Shown one piece after another: positions 9,701 through 18,335 of a stretch of 64,000 nt of DNA. Within the stretch, counting starts at the first letter, position 1; each line of letters begins with the position of its first letter. The stretch is taken from contig PNJU01000008.1 of assembly GCA_013822015.1 (NCBI GenBank), positions 62,001-126,000 on the forward strand. The letters run 5' to 3'. A program made the translations under genes and the position numbers. A model generated the notes under the pieces. The model was not told the DNA's origin, ran no database searches, and saw only the letters and a list, made by a program, of their open reading frames with translations. The stretch comes from Candidatus Puniceispirillum sp. GTDB lineage: Bacteria; Pseudomonadota; Alphaproteobacteria; Caedimonadales; UBA1908.

Positions 9701-9972
9701 GCGTCATTGGCATCTGGCCGCGCAACACCCTGGTTGACGGCGGTATGACCACACAGCCTGAGTTTTCCTTCTGGTTCAAGGATGTGGGATGGGGCCTTGA
9801 AAACTACGGCGCCGAGCCTACCGTTGAAGTGGAAAACACCCCCCAAGACTATCTCATGGGGCGTGATCCTCAGCTGGACTGCGCCATTGGTGAGGCACTG
9901 CGCCTTGTGAAAGAAAATCCAGCTGGAACACCTGCCTATACCGAACGACCGAATCTGGCGCTGCCCGCGTAA
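6724..9972 (+). CDS. Tricorn protease homologue (S41 family, 1082 aa)
   Basis: The protein has the full tricorn plan: an N-terminal six-bladed and a central seven-bladed beta-propeller (repeated WSPDG/FSPCG-like blades to about residue 660), a helical C1 domain, a PDZ domain (about residues 750-860) and a C2 hydrolase domain. The Ser-His pair appears in GELGTSHAYVSGGD and the nucleophile serine in YAGSDGDMFSHAF, followed by GKRTWGGVIGIW. Tricorn cuts the oligopeptides left by larger proteases and passes them to aminopeptidases. An acidic, lysine-dotted insert (about residues 520-550, rich in D, E and K) interrupts the propeller region and is not a general family feature. ATG 6724 gives the usual N-terminus (GYYRYPCIF); an upstream ATG at 6685 would add 13 unrelated residues. 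There is no signal peptide, so it is cytoplasmic. Confidence 0.93.
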   Translation: MSQDGYYRYPCIFDNTVIFVSEDHLWRTDLSGAPAVRLTSGLGTASTPVFSPCGAYIAFAGSDEGPAEVYIMPATGGEPRRVTYLGEGVSVQSWTKAGITFTSSAKSPFARVSWLWRVSPDGGEAHKIDLGPISSHMFKDHEGPACVVQRFGYREYGYWKRYRGGTAGVVWIDREGAGTYAPLIDLKSDMARPLWIGDRIYFTSDHQGIGNLYSCSASGADLQRHTHHKTFYVRNQSTDGRKIVYHAGGDLYVFDPETNTDTKLCPAYHSARPERARKFVSAQRYLEGMSLHPHGNHLAITARGQGFVFERAQGAVLQLGAREGVRYRLPTWLEDGLNVAMISDVGGVETLEIYDAKTCARTKRFESFDLGRVQAMYPSPTDPALILVNQRGEVIHIDVESAQMRVIDRSHHEMVAGVSWSPDGLWVAYHCSLSQRQACIKLANLETGTITQATNPILKDTHPAFDPDGKYLYFLSQREFNPSWDTLHFNLGFPAGERPYCLLLAKDTPSPFVLQPKGLEDCDDDDEKKDDDKAEDKGPDKEGDKEGDDKGVSPITIDLEGLPERILAFPVEPGNFSHLAAVKGKLMYLSWPLFDAGDDEDADPHEGGALACFDFESLKEDELTTGILDFEVSLDAKRMVYRTGKSLRVVKAGEKIDEGSDQPPHKSGWVDLERVTISVNRLSEWQQIYHEAWRLQRDYFWVEDMSQIDWQAVHDRYAPLLTRISTRRELSDIVWEMQGELGTSHAYVSGGDLRPSPAWGVGLLGADFAYHHKLDAWEIKHIGHGDPWREGRTSSLRRPGLNIKEGDLIWRVNGQSVSKDLPVEAHLTHQAGKEVALTISDASGDNKRDVVVKTMRETLTLSYLDWVAKNRAYVHEKSKGQVGYVHIPDMSANGFAYFHRGYLAECDKPGLVIDVRYNGGGSVSPLILSKLMATRLGYDLTRWFGNIPYPVDASHGNLVGLTNEYAGSDGDMFSHAFKMLNLGPLIGKRTWGGVIGIWPRNTLVDGGMTTQPEFSFWFKDVGWGLENYGAEPTVEVENTPQDYLMGRDPQLDCAIGEALRLVKENPAGTPAYTERPNLALPA

Positions 9973-9979
9973 GGAACGA

Positions 9980-10007
9980 GGGGGAGGTTAAGCACCTCCC
10001 CCTTTTT
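9980..10007. terminator. Bidirectional terminator between tricorn gene and rarA
   Basis: A 9-bp perfect stem (9980-9988 with 9994-10002, GGGGGAGGT and complement) with a 5-base loop and a T-run on the plus side. The rarA stop codon (9988-9990) lies inside the hairpin. Confidence 0.85.
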
Positions 10008-11301
10008 CCTGGCGCTTTTTATGCCAAAAGTCGAGGCGCTTGCGTAGCTCTCGCTCAAAACCGTAATCCTTGGGATCGTAAAGGGTCTCCCGTGGCAGGG
10101 CGTCGGGAAAATAATTCTGTCCTGAAAAAGCGTCCTCTTGGTCATGGTCATAGAGGTATCCTTCCCCGTACCCCTGGGTTTGCATGAGGCGCGTGGGCGC
10201 GTTCACAGCAAAAGCTGGAGGAGGCAGCGAGCCCGCACGCTTGGCCAAATCCCGCGCCCGCCCGTACGCCACATAGGCCGCATTGGACTTGGGGGCGGTT
10301 GCCAAATAAATCACCACTTGCGCCAGCGCAAGTTCTCCTTCCGGGGACCCCAGCCTCTCAAAAACGTCCACGGCCGCCACCGCTTGGGAAAGTGCGTTTG
10401 GATCCGCAAGACCAATGTCTTCACTGGCCATGCGCAGCAAGCGCCTGCCCAGATACAAGGGGTCTTCTCCCCCCTCCAGCATGCGCGCAAACCAATAAAG
10501 GGCGGCGTTCACGTCGGACCCACGAATGGATTTATGGAGGGCACTAATCAGGCTATAGTGCCCGTCGCGTCCCTTATCATAGAGGCTCGCACGCTTAGGC
10601 AGACGCGCAAGGAGCGTCTCTTGTGTCAGGGGCGCGTCTTGCTTGTGGTGAGCGCGCAAAAGCGCCTCCATCATGTGAATGAGCGCGCGACCATCTCCAT
10701 CGGCCATCTGAAAGAGAAGTGCGCGGGCATCTTCTTCAAAGGTGAGCGTCAGACCCCAGGCCTCTTCACAGCGCTTGGCCAAGACGTCTAAATCTACGGC
10801 CTCCAACCTCTTGAGCGTCAACACATGGGAGCGCGACAAAAGCGCGCCGTTCAGCTCAAAGGAAGGATTTTCTGTCGTGGCGCCCACAAGGGTCAGGCGA
10901 CCATCCTCAAGGTGCGCCAGGAACGTATCCTGCTGGGCACGATTGAAACGGTGAATCTCATCCACAAAGAGAAGGGTTTTCTGACCTACACGCAGGCGCG
11001 CTTGAGCCTCTTCAAAAATCTTTTTCAGGTCAGCCGTTCCCGTAAAAATGGCCGATACACTGACAAAAAAGGAGGCGCTTTTCTCGGCAATAAGGCGCGC
11101 GAGCGTTGTCTTCCCGCACCCAGGCGGCCCCCACAGAATAAGATTTGGCACATGCCCCGTCTCAAGGGCGCTTTGAAGAAGGCTTCCCTGCGCAAATAGA
11201 TGCCCCTGCCCCACGACCTCGTCCAGGGTTTTGGGCCTGAGGCGTTCGGCTAAGGGCGCACCCTTTGCGCCGCCCGAAAAAAGACTACCAGTTCCCGACA
11301 A
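9988..11301 (-). CDS. rarA: Replication-associated recombination protein A (RarA/MgsA)
   Basis: The 437-residue AAA+ ATPase is related to the clamp-loader family and acts at stalled replication forks. Walker A ([10 protein letters not shown], about residues 57-66), Walker B ([10 protein letters not shown], about 110-119) and sensor-1 ([10 protein letters not shown]) are present. The C-terminal tetramerisation region with SYDKG-type and YLYDHD segments matches RarA. Its start overlaps the 3' end of the upstream htrA gene by 17 bases, so translation is probably coupled. The N-terminus ([27 protein letters not shown]) is family-typical. Confidence 0.95.
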   Translation of the reverse strand: MSGTGSLFSGGAKGAPLAERLRPKTLDEVVGQGHLFAQGSLLQSALETGHVPNLILWGPPGCGKTTLARLIAEKSASFFVSVSAIFTGTADLKKIFEEAQARLRVGQKTLLFVDEIHRFNRAQQDTFLAHLEDGRLTLVGATTENPSFELNGALLSRSHVLTLKRLEAVDLDVLAKRCEEAWGLTLTFEEDARALLFQMADGDGRALIHMMEALLRAHHKQDAPLTQETLLARLPKRASLYDKGRDGHYSLISALHKSIRGSDVNAALYWFARMLEGGEDPLYLGRRLLRMASEDIGLADPNALSQAVAAVDVFERLGSPEGELALAQVVIYLATAPKSNAAYVAYGRARDLAKRAGSLPPPAFAVNAPTRLMQTQGYGEGYLYDHDQEDAFSGQNYFPDALPRETLYDPKDYGFERELRKRLDFWHKKRQEKGGGA

Positions 11302-12763
11302 CGAGGGTCTGGGTCCTTGACCCGCGTGTAAAAGTGATCTCCCAGCCTTGCTTACTGCGCCCTAAATTACGGGAAAGCTCATCGACGGTTTTGACTTCCA
11401 CCCCGTTGATGCTGACCACAACGTCGCCGGGTTGTAGGCCCGTGAGGGATGCAGGTGTGCCTGGATTAATGCCCAAAATCACAACCCCCCCACCCACATA
11501 GGAAAGTCCTAATTCATTGGCCACAGACGGGGAAAGCCCTGTCACAACGGCGCCGTTAAGGGGCTGACGGCCGCTTAAGGAAAGCCTGCGGTTGCCTGGC
11601 ATGTCTGGGGGCGTCTCAACGCGCATGGAAAGGGTTTTAATTTCCCCCTGGCGCCAGATCTCAACGGATACAGTCTCTCCCACCTTCAAGGTCGCCATGC
11701 GGAAGCGAAAGGCGGCTTCATTGCGTAAGGGGTGGCCCGCAATCTTAAGCACCACGTCACCGCTTGTAAGGCCGGCCTTGCCCGCGGGTCCCTTTTTATA
11801 AACATCGCGCACAAGCACACCTTCCGTTTTTGGAAGACCCAAGGCCGTTGCAATGCCATTGGTTACAGAGTCAATGGCAACACCCGCCCAAGGACGAATC
11901 AGTTTGCCGCCGTGCTCTGCCGCGGCCAAAAGGGGCAAGACCAAGTTAGAGGGAATGGCAAAGCCGATGCCAACGGATCCGCCAGACGTAGAGAAGATAG
12001 CGGTGTTGATACCCACAATCTTGCCGTCCAGGGTCACAAGGGGCCCGCCAGAGTTTCCAGGATTGATGGCTGCGTCCGTCTGGATGAGTGAGTAGAGATC
12101 CGACACACCCACCTGGGTGCGCGCAAGTCCTGACACAATACCTGAGGTCACGGTTTGTCCCACACCAAAAGGGTTTCCAACAGCCAGGACGAAGTCACCC
12201 ACACGTAAGGTATCGGCGTCACGGAAGGCAAGGAACGCAAAGGGCTTTCCTTTTTCCGGTTCGATTTTCAAAATGGCTAAATCCGTACGGGCATCCTTGG
12301 CCAGAACCTTGGCAGTGAATTCTTTGTCATCGGCAAAGGCGACTTTGATCTCGGCTGCGTGTTGGATCACATGAAGGTTCGTTACAATCACGCCGTCTTT
12401 GCTAACAACCACCCCAGAGCCCAAGGACTTTTGAACTCGGGCAACGCCCGACCCGTCTCCGAAGAAGTGGCGAAAAAGGGGATCGGAGAAATATGGCAGG
12501 TTTGCCTGGGGCACCTCAATGCGGGTCGCATAGATATTGACAACACAGGGAGAGACCTTGTCCACCACAGGTGCGTAGGACATCTGAAGAGCTTCGCGCG
12601 AGTCCGGCACAACGGGTGAGGACGTGGCGTCAAGGGAGACTTCAGTTAAATTTTGAGTGAGGGTGGGCACCGCAATGGGCTGCGGCCCATCGGCGGCCAT
12701 GACACAGCCCACCATGCACAGCCCTACACAGCACAGCTTCAGTTGTTGACTAAACCGAACCAT
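11285..12763 (-). CDS. DegP/HtrA-type periplasmic serine protease with two PDZ domains
   Basis: A Do-family serine endopeptidase of 492 residues. A signal peptide occupies about the first 23 residues. The trypsin-like domain carries the catalytic triad His131 (TNLHVIQHA), Asp161 (ARTDLAIL) and Ser238 (PGNSGGPL). Two PDZ domains follow (about residues 280-370 and 400-490). Such proteins degrade or refold misfolded envelope proteins. A GAGGG site precedes the ATG. The 3' end overlaps rarA by 17 bases, an unusual pairing of an envelope protease with a replication-repair protein. DegP, DegQ and MucD cannot be told apart from sequence alone. Confidence 0.95.
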   Translation of the reverse strand: MVRFSQQLKLCCVGLCMVGCVMAADGPQPIAVPTLTQNLTEVSLDATSSPVVPDSREALQMSYAPVVDKVSPCVVNIYATRIEVPQANLPYFSDPLFRHFFGDGSGVARVQKSLGSGVVVSKDGVIVTNLHVIQHAAEIKVAFADDKEFTAKVLAKDARTDLAILKIEPEKGKPFAFLAFRDADTLRVGDFVLAVGNPFGVGQTVTSGIVSGLARTQVGVSDLYSLIQTDAAINPGNSGGPLVTLDGKIVGINTAIFSTSGGSVGIGFAIPSNLVLPLLAAAEHGGKLIRPWAGVAIDSVTNGIATALGLPKTEGVLVRDVYKKGPAGKAGLTSGDVVLKIAGHPLRNEAAFRFRMATLKVGETVSVEIWRQGEIKTLSMRVETPPDMPGNRRLSLSGRQPLNGAVVTGLSPSVANELGLSYVGGGVVILGINPGTPASLTGLQPGDVVVSINGVEVKTVDELSRNLGRSKQGWEITFTRGSRTQTLVVGNW

Positions 12764-12826
12764 CGCACACCCTCACACAAAAATTGTGATTCCTATTCTA
12801 ACGGCAAAGGGTTTCAAACGCCATCC

Positions 12827-14125
12827 TTATGCGAGCGCTTTTGTCCCACGCTTTTCTTTGGGAAGATACCAGAAAAGGAAAAGCGGCAACCCTAGCAGCG
12901 TAAAGACGCTCGCCTTTAAAAGCACGTGCACGGGCGTTTCATAAACAACCCATAGGCAAAATCCTGCCGCCACAAGGCCCACAAAGACTTTCATAAGCGA
13001 CTGCGCGTTTTTCAGAAGCTTCAAATAACCGCCACAGCACATGAGATACACAAAAAGAAACGCCGTCACAGATATATCAATGATGACGCGGATCTGGTCT
13101 GCAAAGTTATCCTCAACGGTCATGACAAGAAGTGGCGCGATACCAAGGCTGCTAATGAGAATTGACCATTGGGGCGCGTCTTTTTTATTAAGCTTTGCAA
13201 AAAAGTGCGGCAGAAAGCCGTCCTGGGCAAGGCCCAAAGCAATCTGACCACTGGCCAAAATCCAGGCGTTGAGCGTGCCAATGCACACAACGGACGCAAT
13301 CACCGCAATGCCCAGATGCCAGTTTCCAGAAAAAAGAATTTGGGCCGCATCGACATAGGGCGCTTGGGAGACCTTGAGCATTCCCGGGTGCACCAGCCCC
13401 ATGACACCCACACAGTTGAGTATATAGAGGATCGCGACGCTGAGTGTCCCCAGGACAATGGCGCGCGGAATGGTCTTGGAGGGGTTCTCCACGCTGCCCG
13501 CCGGGGTTGTGGCGCACTCCAGGCCAATAAAGCCCCACAACGTTAAAAGGGTCACCTGGCCCAAGAGACTTGAGAGTGGCAAATCCCTTGTCACCTCAGG
13601 CAGGGCCACAAAATGGTCTGCCTTGAAAGCCATAAGCCCAAGCACCGGAATGATGATGAGGGGCACGAACTTGAGAAGCGTCAGAAAGAACTCCACGTTG
13701 CCGGCCATCTTCACGCCTTGAAGGTTAATGAGGGTAATCACACCCAAAAGTCCAAGCTGTAGGGCCAGAAGCGTCCCCTTGTCCGTAATCCCCAAAAGTG
13801 GGGCCAAGTACCCCACGGCCGTTACAATCACCGCCGTCGTGCTGACCCAGGAAATCACCCAGTATGTCCAACCCGTGAAGAACGCGGGCACGCGGCCGAA
13901 AAGATTGTTCACATACACATGGGGCCCACCTGTTGTGGGATAATGGCTACAAAGAGTGGCAAAGACATAGCTCAAACTCATGGCGCCCACCGCTGCCAGG
14001 ATATATCCCCAAATGGCAAAGGTGCCATAGCCAGCCAAATTTGCAGGTGCCATAAACACAGACGATCCGATCTGACTGCCGGTCACAAGGGCAAAAACAG
14101 ACCAAAAACCAATTTTACGCGACAC
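12827..14125 (-). CDS. APC family amino acid permease (AdiC/YjeH-like)
   Basis: A 432-residue integral membrane protein with about 12 hydrophobic segments. The first helix holds the unwound glycine motif TGSQIGSSVFMAP, characteristic of the amino acid/polyamine/organocation superfamily. The segment LWGFIGLECATTPAGSVENP matches the basic amino acid/polyamine antiporter branch (family 2.A.3.2). Substrate is probably an amino acid or a decarboxylation product, but the specificity is not readable. It is transcribed alone, with a 228-base gap upstream containing a long hairpin. Confidence 0.9.
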   Translation of the reverse strand: MSRKIGFWSVFALVTGSQIGSSVFMAPANLAGYGTFAIWGYILAAVGAMSLSYVFATLCSHYPTTGGPHVYVNNLFGRVPAFFTGWTYWVISWVSTTAVIVTAVGYLAPLLGITDKGTLLALQLGLLGVITLINLQGVKMAGNVEFFLTLLKFVPLIIIPVLGLMAFKADHFVALPEVTRDLPLSSLLGQVTLLTLWGFIGLECATTPAGSVENPSKTIPRAIVLGTLSVAILYILNCVGVMGLVHPGMLKVSQAPYVDAAQILFSGNWHLGIAVIASVVCIGTLNAWILASGQIALGLAQDGFLPHFFAKLNKKDAPQWSILISSLGIAPLLVMTVEDNFADQIRVIIDISVTAFLFVYLMCCGGYLKLLKNAQSLMKVFVGLVAAGFCLWVVYETPVHVLLKASVFTLLGLPLFLFWYLPKEKRGTKALA

Positions 14126-14276
14126 GAAAAGTCTCCTTAAGAGAGTGTTTTAGAAAAATAGACAGAAAAAAAAGGGTACAAAGGACTATCGGCGCGAGCG
14201 CGCCTTTCGTGCTGTAAAAAGAGGTTTAAAATAACCGCTCATCAATCCAAACCCAAAAGTGGTACCAAAAGCTACC

Positions 14277-14318
14277 CTACTTCTGGGCAAGGCGCAAGGT
14301 GTTTATGCCCAGAAGTAG
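14277..14318. repeat. Perfect 13-bp inverted repeat (long hairpin)
   Basis: Arms 14277-14289 (CTACTTCTGGGCA) and 14306-14318 (its exact complement) enclose a 16-base loop. It lies between the glutathione transferase and permease genes, both on the minus strand. There is no good T-run on either side (only a short TTTT some 8 bases beyond on the minus strand), so it is at best a weak terminator. A structured RNA or operator is possible. Confidence 0.7.
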
Positions 14319-14353
14319 GCTGCGCACGCATAGGAAAATGAAAATAATCCCCC

Positions 14354-15013
14354 TCACTTTTCCAGCTTCACCATGGCCACAGGAAAGGTATGCACCTCCA
14401 TGGGGAGGCTTTCAGCCACAAACAGATGGCGCAGCATTTGCTCGTACCACTGTGTCAACTTGGGATGCTCGGGGTGCCACACATAGGACGGAAAACGGTA
14501 GTTCAAATAGGCCAGGGCCATGACAACGGAAAAATCGCCAATGGTAGGGGCGTGCGCGTCAAGCTCTTGGGCGTGCTCCTCCAAAAACAAAAGGCAGCTG
14601 GCCACACGCGCCCTGTGGCGGTCGATCCAATCGTGGGACTGAAGGGTGCGGGGGCGTGCGTGCTCTTCCACAATACACAAAACGGCTGACTCTTTGATGC
14701 TGCTAGCCACAACTTGTTGACGCAGCGCAGTGAAAAGCGCGTCTGCCTCGGGATAAAGTCCCTTATCAGCACCCGATTCAGCTTTGGCACGCTGGGCAAG
14801 GTAGAGGCAAATAACATCGGAATCAAAAACAGGCTCGCCGTCTTCCTTGATAAGAACAGGCACCTTTCCGATAGGCGAAATCCCGGTCAGGGGTGAGTCG
14901 ACCTCCCAGGGATGCATGGGAACCTCTTCAATTTTCTCAAAAAGATCCAGATACTTTGCAACGGCTAAAACCTTGCATGCGTGGGGTGATGCGCGCCAAT
15001 GATAGAGCTTCAT
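14354..15013 (-). CDS. Glutathione S-transferase family protein
   Basis: The 219-residue protein has the N-terminal thioredoxin-like GST domain (MKLYHWRASPHACKVLAVAKYL, then the cis-proline/glutathione-binding region GKVPVLIKEDG and the E/D-S pair in VFDSDVICLYL). The all-helical C-terminal domain (about residues 90-215) contains the usual DFSVVMALAYL core helix. It probably conjugates or reduces with glutathione; the substrate is unknown. The start at 15013 overlaps the stop of the zinc-ribbon gene as ATGA, so the two are translationally coupled. A longer frame to 15061 would only add residues antisense to normal codon use. Confidence 0.9.
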   Translation of the reverse strand: MKLYHWRASPHACKVLAVAKYLDLFEKIEEVPMHPWEVDSPLTGISPIGKVPVLIKEDGEPVFDSDVICLYLAQRAKAESGADKGLYPEADALFTALRQQVVASSIKESAVLCIVEEHARPRTLQSHDWIDRHRARVASCLLFLEEHAQELDAHAPTIGDFSVVMALAYLNYRFPSYVWHPEHPKLTQWYEQMLRHLFVAESLPMEVHTFPVAMVKLEK

Positions 15014-15159
15014 GCCGCGTGCCCATCCTCTTTTTTGAAGATGCGCCCACAGTAAGGACACGTCGCCTGCCCCGTCTTGCCCAGATCCAAAAAGACACGT
15101 GGGTGTCCTCCAAATCCGTCGGCGCCATCACACATGACGCTGTCACTCTCGTGGGTCAT
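15010..15159 (-). CDS. zf-CHCC zinc-finger mini-protein (49 aa)
   Basis: A 49-residue protein translated from 15159 (MTHESDSVMCDGADG) to a TGA that overlaps the next ATG. Ligands of the zf-CHCC domain are visible: Cys near residue 10, His in GFGGHPRVFLDL, and CPYC near the end, in the order C-H-C-C. This fold is shared with mitochondrial complex I subunit NDUFS6 and is common as tiny proteins in alphaproteobacteria. Likely a zinc-binding accessory factor; a role in complex I assembly is known for the mitochondrial relative and inferred here. It is too short for standard length cut-offs. Confidence 0.88.
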   Translation of the reverse strand: MTHESDSVMCDGADGFGGHPRVFLDLGKTGQATCPYCGRIFKKEDGHAA

Positions 15160-15190
15160 TCTTTCTCCAAAACTTAGTACTCTCTTGCCT

Positions 15191-16564
15191 TTAGTCTAGA
15201 ACGTATGACGGCTCTTGAGAAGGCACGTTTTTGACATAGTGCTTCCAACGGCCCATAAACTTGACAAGAAAGAGGGCTGGCAGGCTGACGAAGAATGCGA
15301 TCACAAAGAACATCTGCCACCCAAAGGTCTCCACAAGCAGTCCTGAGGCGCACGCCCCCACAACGCGCCCGAGCTCCACCAAGGACGACAAAAGTGCAAG
15401 CTGGGTTGCCGCGTAGGTTGGATTACACAGGGTCAGCTGATACGCAAACAGGGCCGTCACCCGCATGCCACCGGTTAGATGTTCGAGGGCCACACAAATA
15501 TAGAGCACGCCCATGTCGTGTCCCGCCGCCCCAACCCACAAGAAACACAAAAGGGAGACAGCGTGAAGAAGGCCCGCCCACAAAAGGGTACGCAGCATCC
15601 CAAGGCGGGCCGTCATAATACCCCCCACAAAGCCTCCCAAGATACTAGCAATCATGCCAAAGACTTTTGAGGCCTGGGCAATTTCTGTTTTCGAAAAACC
15701 AACTTCCGTATAAAAAATATTGCCCATATTGCCGATAATATCGTCCCCCATTTTGTAGAGGAGCATAATGAGCAAGCAAATGACCCACATTTTGTGGCGT
15801 TTCATAAAGTCCTGAAAGGGGCACACGAAAGCGCCGTAGCTCCACGCCATAAGAGGGGACGAAAAGCGCCCCGTGTGGGATCTTTCCCACTCCTGAGTAT
15901 GGGCACAGGGACGAAAATCAGGCTCTTTGATCACGGTGAAGTAGATCATGCCAAGGCCGCTGATAGCCCCCATAAGCATGTACGCCTCACCCCACGTCAC
16001 ATAGTGCGCAACCAAGTAAAGCACACCCGCACCCGCAAGCAAAATGCCCATGCGGTATCCAAAAATCCCCATGGCCTCTCCCGCACCAAATTGGGTGCGT
16101 CCCAAACGCTCCGCCTGGTAGGCAAACATTACAATGACTGAGGTTGAGGCGGAAAAAGAAACGCCCAAGGCACATAGGGCAAGAAGAGCTAAGTCTTTTC
16201 CCGGATCAAGTTGCCCCATGGAAAAAAGGCAAAGGGACAGAAGCGTCTGGGCCGCCACAAGCCAGGCCTTCCGTCGCCCGAGTGCGCGCGTTAAAAAGGG
16301 AATGTGCATACGATCCACAAGGGGGGACCAGGCAAATTTCATGGTATAGGGCAACTTCACCGCCCCCAAAAGACCAATGGTGGTCAGAGCGAGCCCCGAC
16401 TCGTGGAGCCAAAGAGAAAGAGTAGACGCCGTGAGGAGCAAGGGCAGACCACAAAAAAAGCCTATCCCCCATACAACAAGCACGCGCGCGTCTTTGTAGG
16501 GACGCAAATAAGATAAAAATGAAGTGAAAATGTGACTCAAAAGAAAGTGTGAAGCACCACTCAC
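15191..16564 (-). CDS. AmpG-like MFS permease
   Basis: A 457-residue protein with about 12 transmembrane helices. The N-terminal run GFFCGLPLLLTASTLSLWL followed by GLLGAVKLPYTMKFAWSPLVDR is the AmpG family signature (muropeptide permeases of the major facilitator superfamily). AmpG imports anhydro-muropeptides for cell-wall recycling and is also much expanded in Rickettsiales-type bacteria, where substrates are unclear. The start at 16564 is a GTG with poor ribosome site, so the exact start is uncertain. The zf-CHCC and GST genes follow closely and may be co-transcribed. Confidence 0.86.
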   Translation of the reverse strand: MSGASHFLLSHIFTSFLSYLRPYKDARVLVVWGIGFFCGLPLLLTASTLSLWLHESGLALTTIGLLGAVKLPYTMKFAWSPLVDRMHIPFLTRALGRRKAWLVAAQTLLSLCLFSMGQLDPGKDLALLALCALGVSFSASTSVIVMFAYQAERLGRTQFGAGEAMGIFGYRMGILLAGAGVLYLVAHYVTWGEAYMLMGAISGLGMIYFTVIKEPDFRPCAHTQEWERSHTGRFSSPLMAWSYGAFVCPFQDFMKRHKMWVICLLIMLLYKMGDDIIGNMGNIFYTEVGFSKTEIAQASKVFGMIASILGGFVGGIMTARLGMLRTLLWAGLLHAVSLLCFLWVGAAGHDMGVLYICVALEHLTGGMRVTALFAYQLTLCNPTYAATQLALLSSLVELGRVVGACASGLLVETFGWQMFFVIAFFVSLPALFLVKFMGRWKHYVKNVPSQEPSYVLD

Positions 16565-16726
16565 AAAGTGAACCCAGCGCCCCTGGCTGTCAAGGCAAAA
16601 AAAATTCTATCCCCTCGTCAAGGTGGGTTTTTTTTGACGAAAAGTCGGCGTACACTTTTCATCAAGGGGGAGGACAAAAATGGTTTTTCCTTTCCTTTTT
16701 CACAAAAGCACAGGAGGCTCAAGACC

Positions 16727-18259
16727 ATGACGCATCACTCTTCATTACCAAAGACGCTTTTGCTTGCAACGATTTTATCCGCGGGTCTTGGCGCCCCCCT
16801 CATGGCGTCTGCGCCAGAACTCCCTGAGGCAGATACAGGCGCCGGCGTAGGCGGCTCTGTGAGCGCACTGCCTCCCATTATTCAAGCCCCTCCACAAGAA
16901 GAGATGACCGACATTCCCCTGACAACGCCGGCTGCGCCTGCGCCTGCAAAGAAGGGTTGGTCCCTCTGGCCTTTTAGCTCAAGCACACCAACAGAGGTGG
17001 TCACACCGGCACCAGCCGCTGCCCCCTTGCAAGAGGCTCTTCTTGAGGCTATTCCAACCACAGATGCGGCACCTTCGACAGTGCCAGCGGCTCAAAGCAC
17101 CACAGAACAAACGGACACAAACAAGCAAGCGGCAAGTGACACCTCTGTGCCCGCCGTTCAAAGCGCGCCGGAAACAACAGACGCTGATGCCCAAACGACG
17201 ACACCTACGCCTCTTGCAACCTCACCCCAGGGCCGCTCTCTCCTCAATCGCCTTACTTTTGGTCTCTTTGGAGATGCTGGCATAGCAGCAGATGTGACAA
17301 CGTCGGCGCCATCAGCCGCCCCCCAGGAAAATGCAGATCCTTCCCTTGCAGACACAGCGATCTTGGCCACAGCAACGCCCGAGGCAGTTGCTCAAGACAC
17401 AACACCTGAGGGGGCACTTTCAGTCCCTTCCGACGCCGGTGTCGGCGCGACTGCCCAAGACATCCCTCAAGAAGCTGTACTTGACGCAGCGCTTTCAGCA
17501 CCGTCCTCCTCAGGCGTTGGTGCAGAAGCTGAAGAAGAGATGATCGAAGACTATGTGCCCGCAGCCGAGTCCCAAAGCGCGTCCTCCTCAAATCCCTTTG
17601 CAAACGTTCCTGACGACTTGGATGTGACAAGCAGTGTTGTCTTTGGCGCTGAAATAGCCGCACGACTGGCTGCACAAAAGTATACCGATGGGCACATTTC
17701 CTTTACGCACCCCTGGAAGAGGACGCAGAAGTTAACAGATGTGGACCTCACCAGTTTTGGTAAGAACTTCTCCGTTTATGATGGGGGAACCTACGTTCTT
17801 GCTTACGCAGATCAAAGCATGAGTTTACCAGGTACCCTCCTTGCCAACGCCGTAGAACAAAAGAAGGGCCTTGAGGGCGTATGGCTCAAAGAAGTATTGA
17901 GTGGTGAGGAAAAACTCGCCTCGTTTGAAGCGCGTTCGTTTGACGTCTTTGCGCCCGAGGAAGCCACCGCCCCTGGGTACGTGCCGGCAAACCATCTTTT
18001 CTTTGACAAGATTGCCCGTGACGCGCAACTGACAAGCGCAACCCAGACTCCCGCTGCCTGCATCACGGTAAATGGAGAGAGCTTTACTATAAGCGAAAGC
18101 GATGTCGTCACATTCGTGAAGGACAAAAATAAGCTACGTGTACGTTTTAGCTATGTACAACGGTTTTTGAGTGAAAATGCAAACACCGACTTAAAGGTCG
18201 CTCTCATCAACCGACGTGCCGACTCCGCCACCATTAAAATGTATGAAGCTGCGTCCTAA
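16727..18259 (+). CDS. Secreted Ala/Pro/Thr-rich protein, unknown (510 aa)
   Basis: AGGAGG lies 9 bases before ATG 16727, which begins a signal peptide (MTHHSSLPKTLLLATILSAG, cleavage after MASA). An in-frame ATG at 16568 is rejected because it lacks a ribosome site and would put the signal inside the chain. Residues about 30-290 are low-complexity (alanine, proline, threonine, glutamine), with a WSLWPFSSS motif near residue 82 and recurring GVGA units, and look like an extended linker. A more ordered C-terminal domain (about residues 300-510) follows. No family recognised. A strong terminator follows the stop. Confidence 0.82.
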   Translation: MTHHSSLPKTLLLATILSAGLGAPLMASAPELPEADTGAGVGGSVSALPPIIQAPPQEEMTDIPLTTPAAPAPAKKGWSLWPFSSSTPTEVVTPAPAAAPLQEALLEAIPTTDAAPSTVPAAQSTTEQTDTNKQAASDTSVPAVQSAPETTDADAQTTTPTPLATSPQGRSLLNRLTFGLFGDAGIAADVTTSAPSAAPQENADPSLADTAILATATPEAVAQDTTPEGALSVPSDAGVGATAQDIPQEAVLDAALSAPSSSGVGAEAEEEMIEDYVPAAESQSASSSNPFANVPDDLDVTSSVVFGAEIAARLAAQKYTDGHISFTHPWKRTQKLTDVDLTSFGKNFSVYDGGTYVLAYADQSMSLPGTLLANAVEQKKGLEGVWLKEVLSGEEKLASFEARSFDVFAPEEATAPGYVPANHLFFDKIARDAQLTSATQTPAACITVNGESFTISESDVVTFVKDKNKLRVRFSYVQRFLSENANTDLKVALINRRADSATIKMYEAAS

Positions 18260-18267
18260 ACCTACCA

Positions 18268-18296
18268 AAGGGGGGGCATCGTCCCCCCTTTTTTTT
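18268..18296 (+). terminator. Intrinsic terminator
   Basis: An AAGGGGGG/CCCCCCTT stem with a short loop followed by a run of T residues, immediately after the stop at 18259. Confidence 0.88.
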
Positions 18297-18335
18297 ATGC
18301 TCGTTTTGCGCTAGACAGAAGATGAATGTAAGCCT

